From contig CAJSYZ010000010.1 of the NCBI GenBank assembly GCA_910574455.1, positions 1 through 64,000 of the forward strand: DNA of 64,000 bases. Reading direction: 5' to 3'. The notes below the pieces were generated by a model. The model ran no database searches. It was not told the origin of the DNA and worked only from the letters and a program-made list of their open reading frames with translations. Positions 22,041-32,800 of the stretch are shown piece after piece (the stretch's first letter is position 1; each line of letters begins with the position of its first letter). The DNA is from Trichaptum fuscoviolaceum (taxonomy: Eukaryota > Basidiomycota > Agaricomycetes > Hymenochaetales > Trichaptaceae). The position numbers were made by a program, and so were the translations under genes.

Positions 22041-22707
22041 GGTTGAAGTTTGATGTGCATACAGGCGCACGCACAGAAGACATGATGAGTCGATTTTACT
22101 TGTACAATTCTGGTACAAAATGGGGGCCTATCAGGTCCTCCCTTTCGGTCGACGTCAGCATGAAGAAGCGCATTGCGTAAATAGTCACGTCTGAGGAAAC
22201 AGGTTGGTGTTGAGGAGCGACTCGAGCCGGAGAAACATAGCTCTTCGCACCCAGCTCCCCGCTTCAATTCCCCAATTCACACTATGATTCCAGTATCTAA
22301 AGAGCTTACCGTCACTGAATCATATTTGGTTTTGATATGTTCAGAAGAATAAAAGGACAGGGTCACCTTATTATCATTCTTTCACAATACCCTTTCAACT
22401 TACAACACTCGCGACTGAAGATGTATATTCAGACCACCGCATTCAACCGGTTTTTCATATATCCAAAAGACAGTTCCTGACATTGGTCACATTGTAAATG
22501 AGGGTTTGCTCTTAAACAGTTAAAAAAGCTAGCACACTAATAATAGAATCCGCTAAGCTGTAGTCGGAACATGTTTACCTATACATACGTACACAACACC
22601 ATAAGTCACCTTCATCACAACCACCACCATCGCATCTATTCAACAAAAACACATTTCTTACTACAAATCTGTCCTCAAGACCTACATCGACTCTCACAAC
22701 TCCACGC

Positions 22708-23565
22708 ATGCCGTCCGAAAGGACAACGATCGCCAATAAATCCATGTCCCAAACACGCAAATCTCAACGTATCAAGACGGTCGTCGACCTTACAATCGAT
22801 GATGTCGATGTCATTGACATAGCAAACCCACCCAGACCCAGCAACAGGAAAGCTGCTACATCCTCCAAAGTCACAGCGTCACCGTATCATCGAGCACGAG
22901 GTACCAGAACCATCATTGACCTCACAAACAGCGACGACGACATTGTCGTGCTCTCGGACTCCCAGTACGACGACAAGGCAAAATCCAGGGAAATCGCAAA
23001 CATGAAAAAGCAGATAACCGAATTCCAGAACGTAAGACTTCTACATGTCACTCAAAAGTCATGTCTAAGCACAACACAGGTTATCTCGGACTTGCAAGAC
23101 CACATGCAGTGCTTAATTTGTCACAGAACATTGTGGAAACCATATACGTACGCTTACTATGTTTTGCTGTACCAATCCTATGCTGAATGGTGTTTTAGTT
23201 TGCTAGGATGCAAGCACACCTTCTGCAAGAAATGCCTATATGACTTGTTTAACAGTCACTTGAAGAAGGCAGATTCCTCATCCCACTCCGGTCAACTCAC
23301 ACAAAGTCCCGAATCGGTTGGTTAAGATGATCTTAATTTTCGAGATCACATTACTCACCATTAACAGGACAATAATAAACCTCGCGAAAAGCTTGTTTAC
23401 ACTTGCCCGGCATGCCATGCACTCATTACGCAAAGTCCGCAAGAGATACTGCTTATTAAACGCACGGTAGAGATGGTCGCACGTATGGCAGACAGGGAAG
23501 ATAGCCCACAGACAAAACAGACAAATGAGGCGGTCCCGCTCACATTCGATACATTTTTCTCTTGA
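22708..23565 (+). CDS. RING-finger protein with SUMO-interacting motifs (candidate SUMO-targeted ubiquitin ligase)
   Basis: Four exons, 22708-23031, 23080-23147, 23199-23316 and 23368-23565, give about 235 residues. The three introns (48, 51 and 51 nt) are all multiples of three. The N-terminal half has two SUMO-interacting motifs, VVDLTIDD and IIDLTNSDDDIVVLSD, each a hydrophobic core followed by acidic residues. The C-terminal half is a complete C3HC4 RING once spliced: C-x2-C in MQCLICHRTLWKPYT, then LGCKHTFCKKCLYDLF, then YTCPACHALI, which exon 4 supplies. Without splicing the frame ends at 23325 and loses the last Cys pair, so the intron model is preferred. Tandem SIMs plus a C-terminal RING is the layout of SUMO-targeted ubiquitin ligases such as Slx8/RNF4. 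That role is inferred. Many agaricomycetes have RING families in repeat-rich regions, so it may be lineage-specific. Confidence 0.8.
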
Positions 23566-23569
23566 TTCA

Positions 23570-25540
23570 AAAGGTCTTTGAATTCTCTTTGCGTTCATAT
23601 GGTTTCGATTATACTCCTTTCGTAGCACACTCGTAATGATGATCTTTGCTTCTTCCGCTCTTTGCCTCAACACCCATCCACTCTGGATATATTCAACTCA
23701 AAATATCAATAATACAATCAATTTGAAGACAAAACGACAGAAATATGCATGTTTTGACTCATAACAAAATCAGCAAGGGTCAAAACGCCATCCAGCATCT
23801 TCTCCTCCATCTTCCCTCAGCACACGAAGCCTGGCTAACAGGGATCGGGCTTGCTTCAAATTATGCGTACGCACGCCAGACCTTCACGTGGCCACTGAAA
23901 TGCCCAGGGTACTCATACAGACATCTCGCTCGAGTCGCAGTTTCTTGTCTTACTCAAACTCGAAGTCAATTAACGCCTTCCAGTGGTACTCAGGGTACCA
24001 GAGTGGCTGCTGAAATTTCTCAACGTTTAATACGGATTCCGCTCGATAACCATAAACGAGCACCGACTCCAACTATATGGATTAAATCCATGCTGAGAAG
24101 ATCGTTGAATTCTATTTGATGAAAGTTTTGTAGAGCGTTTGCACACCGCCAAGGTCTCGAGGCTCGATAGAGTGTTAGCTATCAATCCAAATAATAGAAA
24201 CAAAGGCAATTTTGTCGAGCACAAGTTGGATATAGCTTTTGAAATTTTCCTGCTACTGGTAGTTCAAGCCGTGGACCTCGAAGCTCGCAACCTGAGCCAC
24301 AACTTTGCAAGTGGGAATTCCTTTTGAGAAACCACTTGTAATGCTGCTCCGTATGCTTACTATATCCGATCATGATTCTGCGTGAACGGATATTAGCAAC
24401 TGCAATAACTTATATGGAACAGACAACGTACTTTGATTTCTACATCTTCCGAGTCTACCTCTTCGCACAATGCTTAGTCCAGCCACAGATACACATATTG
24501 TCTCCGGTGACGCTTAAGTCAGCCAGGAATACTCTTAAAGGTGAGGGACCCGGTTTATTCTGCTCTCAATGTCAACCTCTGACATATCTTCGTCTAGAAG
24601 TGATCTCAACAAGTCTTCTTCGATACTGACACAATTGAATCACACCATGCAAGCTCCTCCATCGTGTAAAATCTCTTCCTCATATCAGATCTCCGCTCTC
24701 ATAGAGCAATATTCTCCTGTACCTAATCCCCTTTTACTAATCGAACTTCATGTAGTCAGTGTAAAGACCATGGGACTTGAAGCGGCGCGATATGTCAGAG
24801 CGAACTGATGTCGATAGAACACCTTGTTCCACATTTGTTCCACAGTGTACCTACCAGGCAGATATCCCTAAATCAGTCACGTATTCCTTCAATCATAATT
24901 TTATCTTTGCGAGAGCACTAAATATAGCATGGTAGTCAGAAAGGATACTATCATTAAGCCATTGCTTCTCAAACATGGTTGAAAAGCTCATAGGATAACC
25001 ACTAGAGGCTCTCGGAACGTGGTGGATTACATGAGAGAAGAATCACTGCAAGCACTAAAGATTATTCATTTCTAATTCATCACCGTTTTCCAACTCGTAT
25101 AATTAATTCCTTCAACAGCCCCTGCTTTGTACCTTATCTACATCACAACAGACCGCAAAAGAACCACATCGCACATTCCCTCAATCACTAAATGACTTCT
25201 CCCTTCTGTACCATAACCTCAATATTTAATTACCCCCATCAGCCACGCCAGCACAATGCAATAGATCATTTACATATCCATGCCAACTCTCTATGTCACT
25301 TATCGTTGTGACTTGTAACAGACGGTTATCCGCTCAATTTCCAATAGTCGAACATGAAGTTGACTACACAAAACGCATCACAAAAGACTCATAATTATAT
25401 TGCCAATCCTCTACCACTTCATCTCTAAAGAATGGCTGACTTATAATTAGATAGGCATATTGCCTCCTCCAATTTCGAGTATATTGAAAGAAGCTAGAAT
25501 TGCTATATTGATCTATGTAACCAGCCAAAAACCCACATAG
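23570..25540. other. Intergenic, no supported gene
   Basis: Short frames on both strands (for example 23745-24119 plus, 24182-24373 minus) show no recognisable domain. On the minus strand 24500-24850 alternates protein-like stretches with stops and may be an old F-box-like remnant. 25000-25540 is AT-rich. Confidence 0.35.
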
Positions 25541-25543
25541 ATA

Positions 25544-26866
25544 TCACATATTGCCACAATCGACACAATCTACACATCTAATAACTATGTCGGTATTCGC
25601 TAGGCTCTCCGTCATCTTCTCAAGAAATCCGACCTCCAACATATTGCAATCACTATACGAAATCCTCTTCAACTCATGCCTACCATCCAAGACCATTCTT
25701 CCCTTGCCATCGTCTCTAAATGCTTCCATTGGTAAGTCCGAAACTGAGATCTTCAACGTCGAGGTTGTCAATGGAAGATTATATAGTATGTCATCAATCA
25801 GATAGAGCCGACATCTTCTCCATTCATCCTCTCCCAGATCTCCCGTGGCATTTCCCATTTCCAACAACTCGCACCTGGAGATCTTGAGGAAAAGAGTTTT
25901 AAGTTTTCCGAATCTTCTCCCCAAGACTTTAAGCCAAGCTCTACACCCCTCCGCTATTGAATTCCTATGTTCCCCATCTTCCAAGCAGACTTCGATTTTC
26001 AGGAATCCGATATTGCAAGTATGGAAAATGTCTTTGAACACTTTGAATGCAGCTTCGTCCGCGTTCATAAACGTCACGGACAACCTCTCTAGCCATGGTA
26101 TGGCAATTTCCACTTTCCCTTCAACGTTCCAAATGTCCTCCATGTAAAGATAAATCTCGAGATCTTTCAGGCTCTCAATACGCATGAAGAACGCTGCCGC
26201 TTCCTTTAGTTGTGTATCGCAGATACTGAAGGAACACGATGTCAAAGAAGGCGCATGAATCGAGGGAAAGCTTAGTGCCATCGACTGGCTATCGTCTATC
26301 GATTTTAACGATGGGAGTGACCAGTTTCTGTAGAAACATCTGTCATTCGCCTCTTCCGTTTCTTCAATCCCGTAAACTTTCATGTACTTCAGGTTCGTCA
26401 TCTCCGCAGTTCCATAGTACTCCCGAATCATATCCGAAGTTTCCGCTCGAATTGTGAATGTGGCGGACCTCCATTTCCAGCACAACGATAATAACTTTCG
26501 AATCGAGACCAGATTCGCCTGAAATGATTTCCCTTTGATGATGACTTGGCCAAATGTCTTTTCTTCATCAATTACGACATCACAACAGAGGTCTTTCATT
26601 CTCCGTGTGATCATTTCAATTAAATCGACATTCATGGTGTTGCAAAGGCAGACTCGTGACCACAAGACAGCGGTGTCGATAATGATTGCCCGAAGACTAC
26701 TCGATAGCGCAGATACCGTTATCATATCCCGAATTGAGCTTGTCAGATTAAGACACATTAATGTCAGAATCTCGACTGGAAGACATTTTAGATAGTCCTT
26801 TCTTCTGGACGCCTCGCCAATATTGAGACCTGTCCTTAAAGATCCCTGACGAGTTCTGCATGACAT
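25544..26866 (-). CDS. F-box-like protein, best preserved of the three paralogues
   Basis: One uninterrupted 440-codon frame with a true ATG at 26866. The F-box-like segment is at residues ~24-72: DYLKCLPVEILTLMCLNLTS, then VSALSSSLRAIIIDTAVLWS. It is followed by MITRRMKDLCCDVVIDEE, matching the 12-kb paralogue, WRSATFTIRAETS, and near the C-terminus RLYLIDDILYNLPLTTSTL. The family resemblance to 11932-13206 is clear along the whole length but divergent. Likely role: SCF ubiquitin-ligase substrate adaptor, target unknown. No frameshift or stop was seen, so it may be functional. Confidence 0.75.
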   Translation of the reverse strand: MSCRTRQGSLRTGLNIGEASRRKDYLKCLPVEILTLMCLNLTSSIRDMITVSALSSSLRAIIIDTAVLWSRVCLCNTMNVDLIEMITRRMKDLCCDVVIDEEKTFGQVIIKGKSFQANLVSIRKLLSLCWKWRSATFTIRAETSDMIREYYGTAEMTNLKYMKVYGIEETEEANDRCFYRNWSLPSLKSIDDSQSMALSFPSIHAPSLTSCSFSICDTQLKEAAAFFMRIESLKDLEIYLYMEDIWNVEGKVEIAIPWLERLSVTFMNADEAAFKVFKDIFHTCNIGFLKIEVCLEDGEHRNSIAEGCRAWLKVLGRRFGKLKTLFLKISRCELLEMGNATGDLGEDEWRRCRLYLIDDILYNLPLTTSTLKISVSDLPMEAFRDDGKGRMVLDGRHELKRISYSDCNMLEVGFLEKMTESLANTDIVIRCVDCVDCGNM

Positions 26867-27365
26867 ATTTCAATATAATATAAGTACAGTTTAGAAGCGT
26901 ATGAAACTTCTGACTTACACATCCCGCGCATTTTGATTCAATTTCAAAGCATCACAATCCCCTTCATCACTTGCAACTGAAACAGTATTGTTGCAGCCAG
27001 ACAATCTCATCACACCATCGGTCTTCTGCGACATCTTCTCAACAGTCTATATCATTCAACATTAGACGATAAAGCACATGACTCACTGCAGCAATGGACG
27101 AATACTCACATTCACAGATCAACCTTTCCTAAACAACCGCTCGAGTCCTCGACACGATATCTTCCAGCGTCAGCGCAATGTATTTTCAATAGAGACGACA
27201 GTGTCTTAGACAACCGAAGATGATAGAATGAGAGTAACAGAGAAGCGCAGCATCCTCACGGATGCACAGTCTCATTAACGTTTTTGCTGGCACGTGATAC
27301 CAACAATGCGCCCGCAGCATTATACCATAAAATATATAACAAAGCACGGCCACATCCACTCTTAT
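26867..27365. other. Upstream region of the F-box-like gene
   Basis: No gene seen. It ends where repeat A copy 3 begins. Confidence 0.4.
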
Positions 27366-27367
27366 AT

Positions 27368-27545
27368 AACAAGCAGTTAGAGGCTGTAAGTAAACTCACA
27401 GCAGAGCCCGCGACCCGTGGATCAACATGAAGGAAGTGCTATCCTTTTTTACAAGCAGTTATCTCATAGGCTACCCGGAGATGGGTACAAAGTGTTATGG
27501 AAAGAAAGCAAAAATCATTTTTACATACAGAAGTCTATTAGTACT
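27368..27545 (+). repeat. Repeat A, copy 3 (with internal partial duplication)
   Basis: It starts AACAAGCAGTTAGAGG with hairpin arms GCTGTAAG and CTCACAGC (one A-C mismatch). After about 80 bp the start recurs (ACAAGCAGTTATCTCATAGG at 27447), followed by CTACCCGGAGATGGG, GTTATGGAAAG and the ACATACAGAAG tail. Two 5' halves are thus fused in front of one 3' half. Confidence 0.65.
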
Positions 27546-27559
27546 ATCTATACAATTGA

Positions 27560-28356
27560 ATACTTCATGGACTTCAACTGCCCGAGAAGGTGGCATGTAA
27601 AGTAGATGTTGCCCCCCAGCAACCAAAACAGTGCCACAATTGTCACCAGAGCACTGGTCACGGGCAAGCCTGATCACATCACCGCAGATGGCCTCGAGAA
27701 TGGAGGTAGTTCCAAGTGATCGCAGCTAACAGGTACTTGATGCCTGTACGGCCGAGCAGCCCAAGGTCCACTTACCGCCAACGCCCTCGCTCACCCAGAC
27801 ATACCCAACCCACTCTGGTGCGCAGTACAACTGTGCACCCATTGTCTTCCTGCCCAATGACTGAGCCCTCCCCAAGCATGGCTACTCGAGCCGCACCTAT
27901 GACAACTACAGTGTATCACCACTCCTTTGAACATGCCCCTTCCTTTGAACAATCTACAACACTGGAATGAAAAATGAACATATTCACTTCAAACTTTGTA
28001 TTAGTCTTTGTTTATATGTTCTTGTGTGTCTTGCTTTTTTTTTATATTTTTAGTTGAAGAAATTGCAATGTTATTGCATGAAATGCACAAAATTAAGGCA
28101 AATTTTGCTCATGTGCACTTTTGGATGGCTTACATTAATTCTGCAACATATTTCTACTCTATTTTTACAGCACTGGTATGCTATATACCCTACTGTATCC
28201 CTTTAAAAAATACTCTTATATGTTTTAGTGAGTGTCAGCTCTTGCAATAAAATTGTAAAGTGGATGAGCTCTCTGAAGGTAGCAAGAGTGTGACGAACCG
28301 CACCTCCTTTCCGCGTGAAAGGTCTGTGACACGAGTCGGACGAGAGTGACGGCGTT
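27560..28356. other. Possible gene fragment and AT-rich filler
   Basis: The minus strand 27550-27700 reads EAICGDVIRLARDQCSGDNC and GTVLVAGGQHLLYMPPSRAV without stops, which is protein-like but not recognised. 27980-28260 is AT-rich with no gene. Confidence 0.3.
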
Positions 28357-28587
28357 GTGTCGCCACCTCTCGAGCTCAACGGCGCCGTGCCTGGCGTGTC
28401 AATGCCGCCCTATCCGTACGGCCCATTCACGATGTCAACCCAGGAGCAGTTCGAAAAGGCGCTCACCTTCCTCCCGCATGCGTCGTCCGCGCCGTCGAGT
28501 AGCTTGATGAGCAGTCACAGCAGCAGTAGTAGTAGTAAGAAGTTGGATGAGGAACAGGCTTGCAATGCGAGTCGTGCGACAGGTTGA
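28357..28587 (+). CDS. Short unidentified frame, probably a gene fragment
   Basis: A 76-codon plus frame reads MSPPLELNGAVPGVSMPPYP and YGPFTMSTQEQFEKALTFLP, then a Ser-rich run encoded by AGC/AGT repeats. The codon use is GC-rich compared with its AT-rich flanks. It stops within 10 bp of the start of repeat B. It resembles the disordered N-terminal part of a regulatory protein, but no domain is visible. Probably captured exon sequence and not a free-standing gene. Confidence 0.3.
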   Translation: MSPPLELNGAVPGVSMPPYPYGPFTMSTQEQFEKALTFLPHASSAPSSSLMSSHSSSSSSKKLDEEQACNASRATG

Positions 28588-28595
28588 GCAAACAG

Positions 28596-28734
28596 GCAAA
28601 ACCGCGTGAGAATAACCTGCTATGAAAAGTAATTTCGGTACCGAAAGTGCACGTCACATGACTTTTTAAGTTTTGGCGGAGAATCGACACAGTTGCGTTT
28701 TCCTAAGGTACCCTAGCGACCCCTAGGTCGAGGG
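28596..28734 (+). repeat. Repeat B, copy adjoining repeat A head-to-tail
   Basis: Nearly identical to 8555-8700: the palindrome TTTCGGTACCGAAA, GACTTTTTAAGTTTTGGCGG, GTTGCGTTTTCCTAAGGTAC and the hairpin GCGACC-CCTA-GGTCGA. After GGG it runs directly into AACAAGCAGTTA, the start of repeat A copy 4. This fixes the outer edge of both repeats. Confidence 0.8.
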
Positions 28735-28865
28735 AACAAGCAGTTACAGGCTGTGAGTTCCTCACAGCAGAGCCCGCTACCCGGAGATGGGCATGAAATG
28801 TTATGGAGAAAAGGGAAATTTATATTCTTTAGACATACATACAGAACTATCACAATACTGTCCAA
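28735..28865 (+). repeat. Repeat A, copy 4
   Basis: It starts AACAAGCAGTTACAGG with the perfect hairpin GCTGTGAG-TTC-CTCACAGC, then AGAGCCCGCTACCCGG, GTTATGGAGAAAAGGG, and the ACATACATACAGAA tail. It immediately follows repeat B. Confidence 0.8.
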
Positions 28866-29285
28866 GAGTTTTTCTTTTGAGACAAGCGTAAGGTTGCAAA
28901 TCTCGCGGATCGTCCAAGGAGCATGCACCAAAGTTGCTGGGGATTTTGTGCTCTACCAATAATACATGTACTAGTAGTAAACCTTTTTTAAGTTTTTTTC
29001 CTAACACTTGATCCTTTCTTTCCATAGCCTCAGGAAAACCAAGTATTTTCTGCTACCAGTGAAAGTTACTTACAGTAAATAAACATCACTTAAATGTCCT
29101 GAGAGACTTATTCAGGATTGGCACTGAAATCAGTGTTGTTGAGTTAAAACAGTGCTTCAATCAGTCAGTCAGGTCAGTCAGGTCAGACATTCAGGCAGTT
29201 CAGTCATTCAATCACTCAAATATATTAAGTAGATAATAATATCATAAACACAAAATAAGTACAATAGTAAGTAAACTAAGAACTC
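28866..29285. repeat. Short-period repeats resembling a transposon end
   Basis: 29090-29220 contains CACTGAAATCAGTG and a CAGTCAGTCAGGTCAGTCAG array. In inverted orientation, the same motifs (CACTGATTTCAGT, CCTGAATAA) occur at 56340-56420, behind the micro-exon gene. This suggests terminal or subterminal repeats of a shared DNA transposon family. No transposase is visible here. Confidence 0.4.
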
Positions 29286-29289
29286 GCCG

Positions 29290-31120
29290 CCTACCCACAA
29301 GCGGGCTCGTCTCCCGGCTCCTACTGCCTTTCGAGTTGGCATCGACGGGCGCGGAGGGGGACGCTGCGCACTTCGCAACGACACTGTCCGCTGACGCTGA
29401 CACTCAGCACGAGCGGCGTTGGTGCCGGTTCTGTCTTGATTTGAGTAGGCGCGGGAGAACCTGAGCGTGAGAGTGGGTTGGAGGGTGGGCGGCGGGACAA
29501 GGGCTTGGATCCAGCAGAAGACGTGGGCGCTGCTGTCGGTGACGGACCTTGTGAGCCAGAACACTGTTGTTGTGTTGTTTGTTGTTGGGCTACTCCAGCA
29601 GCTATGACTTCTGGTTCCTCTTCTTCCTCGGCCTTACGAGTAGTATTATCAGCAGATAAATGTCATGAAGTACAAGCCACTTACCGAGGAGGCACAAGGA
29701 TTTTCATCTTCATTGCTATCGTATGCGCTATTCTTTTCAATCTTACGGACAATTTGCTTGCCTGCACCCGTTAACTGCTGCTCTGTTTCCTCATCTTCGT
29801 CTGATTCGTCTATATAACCCTCTCGTGTCTTATTTGCCATGCAATATTCACGCGTTTGACGTTTCCTGGATAACAAATAATAAAGTTCATTTATCGAATA
29901 GTGAGAGAGAAAGAATTGAACAAACCTCAATCTCCTTGGCCTCTTCATCACGGCCCCACGGGTGTCCTCAACATCCATCTTCTCTTCATCATCTGCAAAC
30001 TCCTCCTCCATCTCAACCAAGTCGCCCTTGTCCCCTCTGTGCCTTTCCCACCTCCGACTATTATCAACACCCTCTTCATCATCTTCCTCGAATAGCCCGC
30101 CACAGTCTTCAGTCTCCTTCCCCGGGGCCCTGTGAACTGCCCCCCATATCATACACGAGACTCGCGCCAGTCATGGCACCGCTCGCAATCGGCGCAGAGA
30201 TACCATTCGCTGCGTTATTGCGCAAGCGCATCGACTAGTGGTCCATCTCGCGATTCTTCTCCATCTTTCCCATCAGCTTCTCCGCTCCCTCAAGGCTCGG
30301 CACGATCTTGCGCAGGCACTAACTTGAACATCTGGTCCGCTGCGGGCATGAACAGCGCATGCGTCTTGGTCTTCGCCGCCTCCTCCATCCGTCCCACCCA
30401 TACCTTGCTGCCCGTCCCATCCTCCACAACCCAGGGATACCGTTCCTCTCGACGCTCTATCGGATATGCTCGGGCACCAGGAACACCTGCCGAGTCTTCT
30501 TCTGAAACTTGCGTTTCCGCTTGCCTTTGTCTTTGTCTTTGACGTCCTTCCGATTTGCCTCGTTGTGGATCGACCGCTCCTCTGCATCGACCATGACTAT
30601 ACGTCCGTCTGCACCAATGACGGGCTTCCCATCTGCCCCTAACATCCGCTTCATGGGCACCTGCGACGCCAACCGCACCCTCACTAGTAGGGTCACGGCG
30701 TAGCTCCTTGTGGTTGAGCTTCACGGGCCGCGGCCACGTACTGATGTCGACTGGTTTCCGTGAGTCGAACTTCATCACGTCGTATTGCCACCCATGCCTG
30801 TCGCAGCTGAAGAGCTTGAACTCCTGGTACAGCGCGTCCTCGCCTCTGACAGCCGTGAACGTCAAGGCCAAAGACGACCCGGAGCCCTTGACCCTGATCT
30901 CAGACTTCGGCTCGAGCTTCACCAGCCACTTCCCTGTATCTGGCTCTGTCTTGACTTTCGGCTTCGGTCGCGACGGCGGCGCTGGGTATGGCTTTTGGAC
31001 CTGCACCAGGATGAGTCGGTACGGATTCTTTTGGAAGAGCGTGGGCTCTCTTTTTTCTCGCTTTATCTTCCGCAGAGGTGGACTTGTGCGTCGAATGGCT
31101 GAAGTGGAAGGCAACGCCAT
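29290..31120 (-). pseudogene. TFG1: TFIIF alpha subunit (Tfg1/RAP74) pseudogene
   Basis: TFIIF-alpha is a subunit of the RNA polymerase II initiation factor TFIIF. Minus-strand motifs run in order: KFDSRKPVDISTWPRPVKLN (near 30750), MLGADGKPVIGADGRIVMVD (30640), FQKKTRQVFLVPEHIR (30480), YPWVVEDGTGSKVWVGRMEE (30410), LEGAEKLMGKMEKNREMDH (30250), EEFADDEEKMDVED (29970), an intron, TREGYIDESDEDEETEQQL (29820) and GKQIVRKIEKNSAYDSNEDE (29740), then a Pro/Ser/Gln-rich exon. Two frameshifts around 30690 and 30470 move the frame out and back, a stop follows the MDH block, and the C-terminal winged-helix end is missing. Introns are retained, so this is a DNA-level copy. Exon-intron order is normal, unlike the CSE1 fragment. 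Confidence 0.9.
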
Positions 31121-31535
31121 TGAGAGCGTTCATGCCGTTCAAGCGGAAGAAGTATTGATTATCGTCCGACGTCATGTTGATAATCGCAGCCAAATCAGGA
31201 GGCAGCAGCATCGTCGGTGTACGACCACGGCCAATATACAAAGCTCTGAAGGTGATGCCACCCGGTAATAAAGAAGTAGTTCTTGTTGACACTTGCCGCA
31301 CACGAGCATGCAGCTGTGGTCCATTCTGTCAGTGCGTCCAATACAACTTGAGTGCTGTTGTTGATACAAATGGCGTCGATGTCGAGTGCCTTGATCACCA
31401 TGCATACAAATGTCTTGCGATTCGCCATCGCTTAAGGATTCCACTCCGTCAGACGATCTTGCAATGTTAACTTGCTCAGTTGAAGCTTTCAATTCGAATG
31501 AACACCAAAGGCCACCAGGTCGCCATGCTGGAGCA
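31121..31535. other. Region upstream of the TFIIF-alpha fragment
   Basis: Overlapping frames on both strands; none recognisable. The N-terminal part of the TFIIF-alpha fragment may extend to about 31300, but I cannot align it. Confidence 0.3.
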
Positions 31536-31539
31536 TTAC

Positions 31540-31900
31540 CACTATACAATTTATGTTCAACACAACATTTACATCAATGATCAAGACTGGCGCTTATCAA
31601 AAAGGCGTGAGAATCATGATAAGCAAACGACATATTTAATTATAACAGATATTGTGATATAATAAAGTTACACAATTATATAAAATACTCTTCATGATCT
31701 TCTTTAATTGTAGTAGATTATATCAAGCGTCATTAATCCTAGTAAAGACAGATAATCTACATTACCAACATACAATTGATGTTTAACAATATGTTTACGT
31801 CACAACCATAACTAGCGCTTATCACAAGAGCGTGAGAATGACTACTAACAATCCTAATATTAGAAAATAACATTTATTATGATATAATATAAGTACACAA
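31540..31900 (+). repeat. Two diverged direct copies of a ~130-bp AT-rich unit
   Basis: 31540-31680 and 31760-31900 share the order ACATTACCAnnATACAATT, GCGCTTATCA, GCGTGAGAAT, GATATAATA and a TACACAATTATA end. The two are separated by about 80 bp and share no coding potential. Confidence 0.5.
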
Positions 31901-32007
31901 TTATAGACCGCTGTCAGAGCCAGCTTGCTCACATTATGAATGAATGTGTAAACCACAATGAATATAACAAACAAGATTTCTGTACTTAACAATTGCTCAT
32001 AAAAGTC
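31900..32007 (-). pseudogene. DEAH-box helicase fragment, outer copy (3' part)
   Basis: The minus strand reads EQLLSTEILF, corresponding to the HERTLSTDILF stretch just after the DEAH motif of spliceosomal helicases (Prp2/Prp22 type), then runs into intron-like sequence. It continues the fragment at 33161-33370; the 1.15-kb inverted-repeat element is inserted between them. Confidence 0.65.
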
Positions 32008-32011
32008 CCAA

Positions 32012-32395
32012 AATAGGATTCCAGCACCGTAGTATACAAATCCAACCCAGGAGAAATAATATCCAACAAAAATGTGCTTGAGAAATAAAATCCAACCCTT
32101 TGGAGAAATGATATCCAACCCACAGGAGAATTGAAATCGGGCGAAAACAGAATCTAAATCTGATAACATGCGGAAATAAATTCCAACCCACTGTAGAATA
32201 CATTTTCAACCCCCTGAATGCTTTATTTATATCTGACCCCTCACAGAATTAATATCCAACCCCGCAGTAGAAATGATATCCAACCCCTCGCAGAATTAAT
32301 ATCCGACCACCTGCAGAAATGGTATCCGACCCCTTACAGTATCAATATCTGACCACTTGTAGAAATATTTTCCAACCCTCAGTAGAAATTATATA
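32012..32395. repeat. Left subterminal array (TATCCAACCCC type)
   Basis: More than ten degenerate units of 20-30 bp, each around ATATCCAACCCC or ATATCTGACCCC followed by an AGTAGAAAT-type spacer. It is the inverse of the right array. Confidence 0.75.
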
Positions 32396-32800
32396 GCTTG
32401 TCCGAGTCCCCGCCACAAATGGAATGCTTTGATTGAAGCAAGATGTCTGTACTTATCGTTTGCTCATGAACTTCGTCACAATCAATGGCCGAGAAACTCG
32501 CCAGATCCGGCTCCGTCAAGGACTCACAAAGAAGTATATGGCCGTTCATGTATTTAATCACGGTCTTATCGATATACAACCTCATAGCCCACATTGGTTC
32601 CTACTACTTCCTCAGCAACACGCGCTGCAACGCTCTTCTCAGCAACGCAACGCAGCTGCTTGCAGGCTTGAGAAGGTGCTGCGGTAGTTGTGTTGTCTTG
32701 CCCAAACCCGTCTCTGCAAATTGTGTGCGGGAACCTTTTGAATCGCCTCCAGTAGTTGATTGCGGGATAGAATTAGTTCCAGGGGATGGATATTAATAAT
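32385..32800 (-). pseudogene. DEAH-box RNA helicase fragment, inner copy (element cargo)
   Basis: The intact family (Prp2/Prp16/Prp22/DHX type) unwinds RNA during splicing using a RecA-like ATPase core. Minus-strand blocks appear in order: LILSRNQLLEAIQKVPA (near 32760), TGLGKTTQLPQHLLK (motif I, near 32700), a stretch corresponding to RVAEEV and NVGYEV, then DKTVIKYMNGHILLCESL and LTEPDLASFSAIDCDEVHEQ. The motif II residues read D-E-V-H at 32466-32477 in place of DEAH, followed by TISTDILLQSK. Frameshifts and stops separate the first three blocks. It covers the segment from motif I to just past motif II and lies between the two inverted arrays. Confidence 0.8.

Noticed and set aside
29649..30238. 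Plus-strand frame of 171 codons opposite TFIIF-alpha
   Set aside because: Antisense of the acidic C-terminal part of TFIIF-alpha; His/Pro/Ser-rich without domain.
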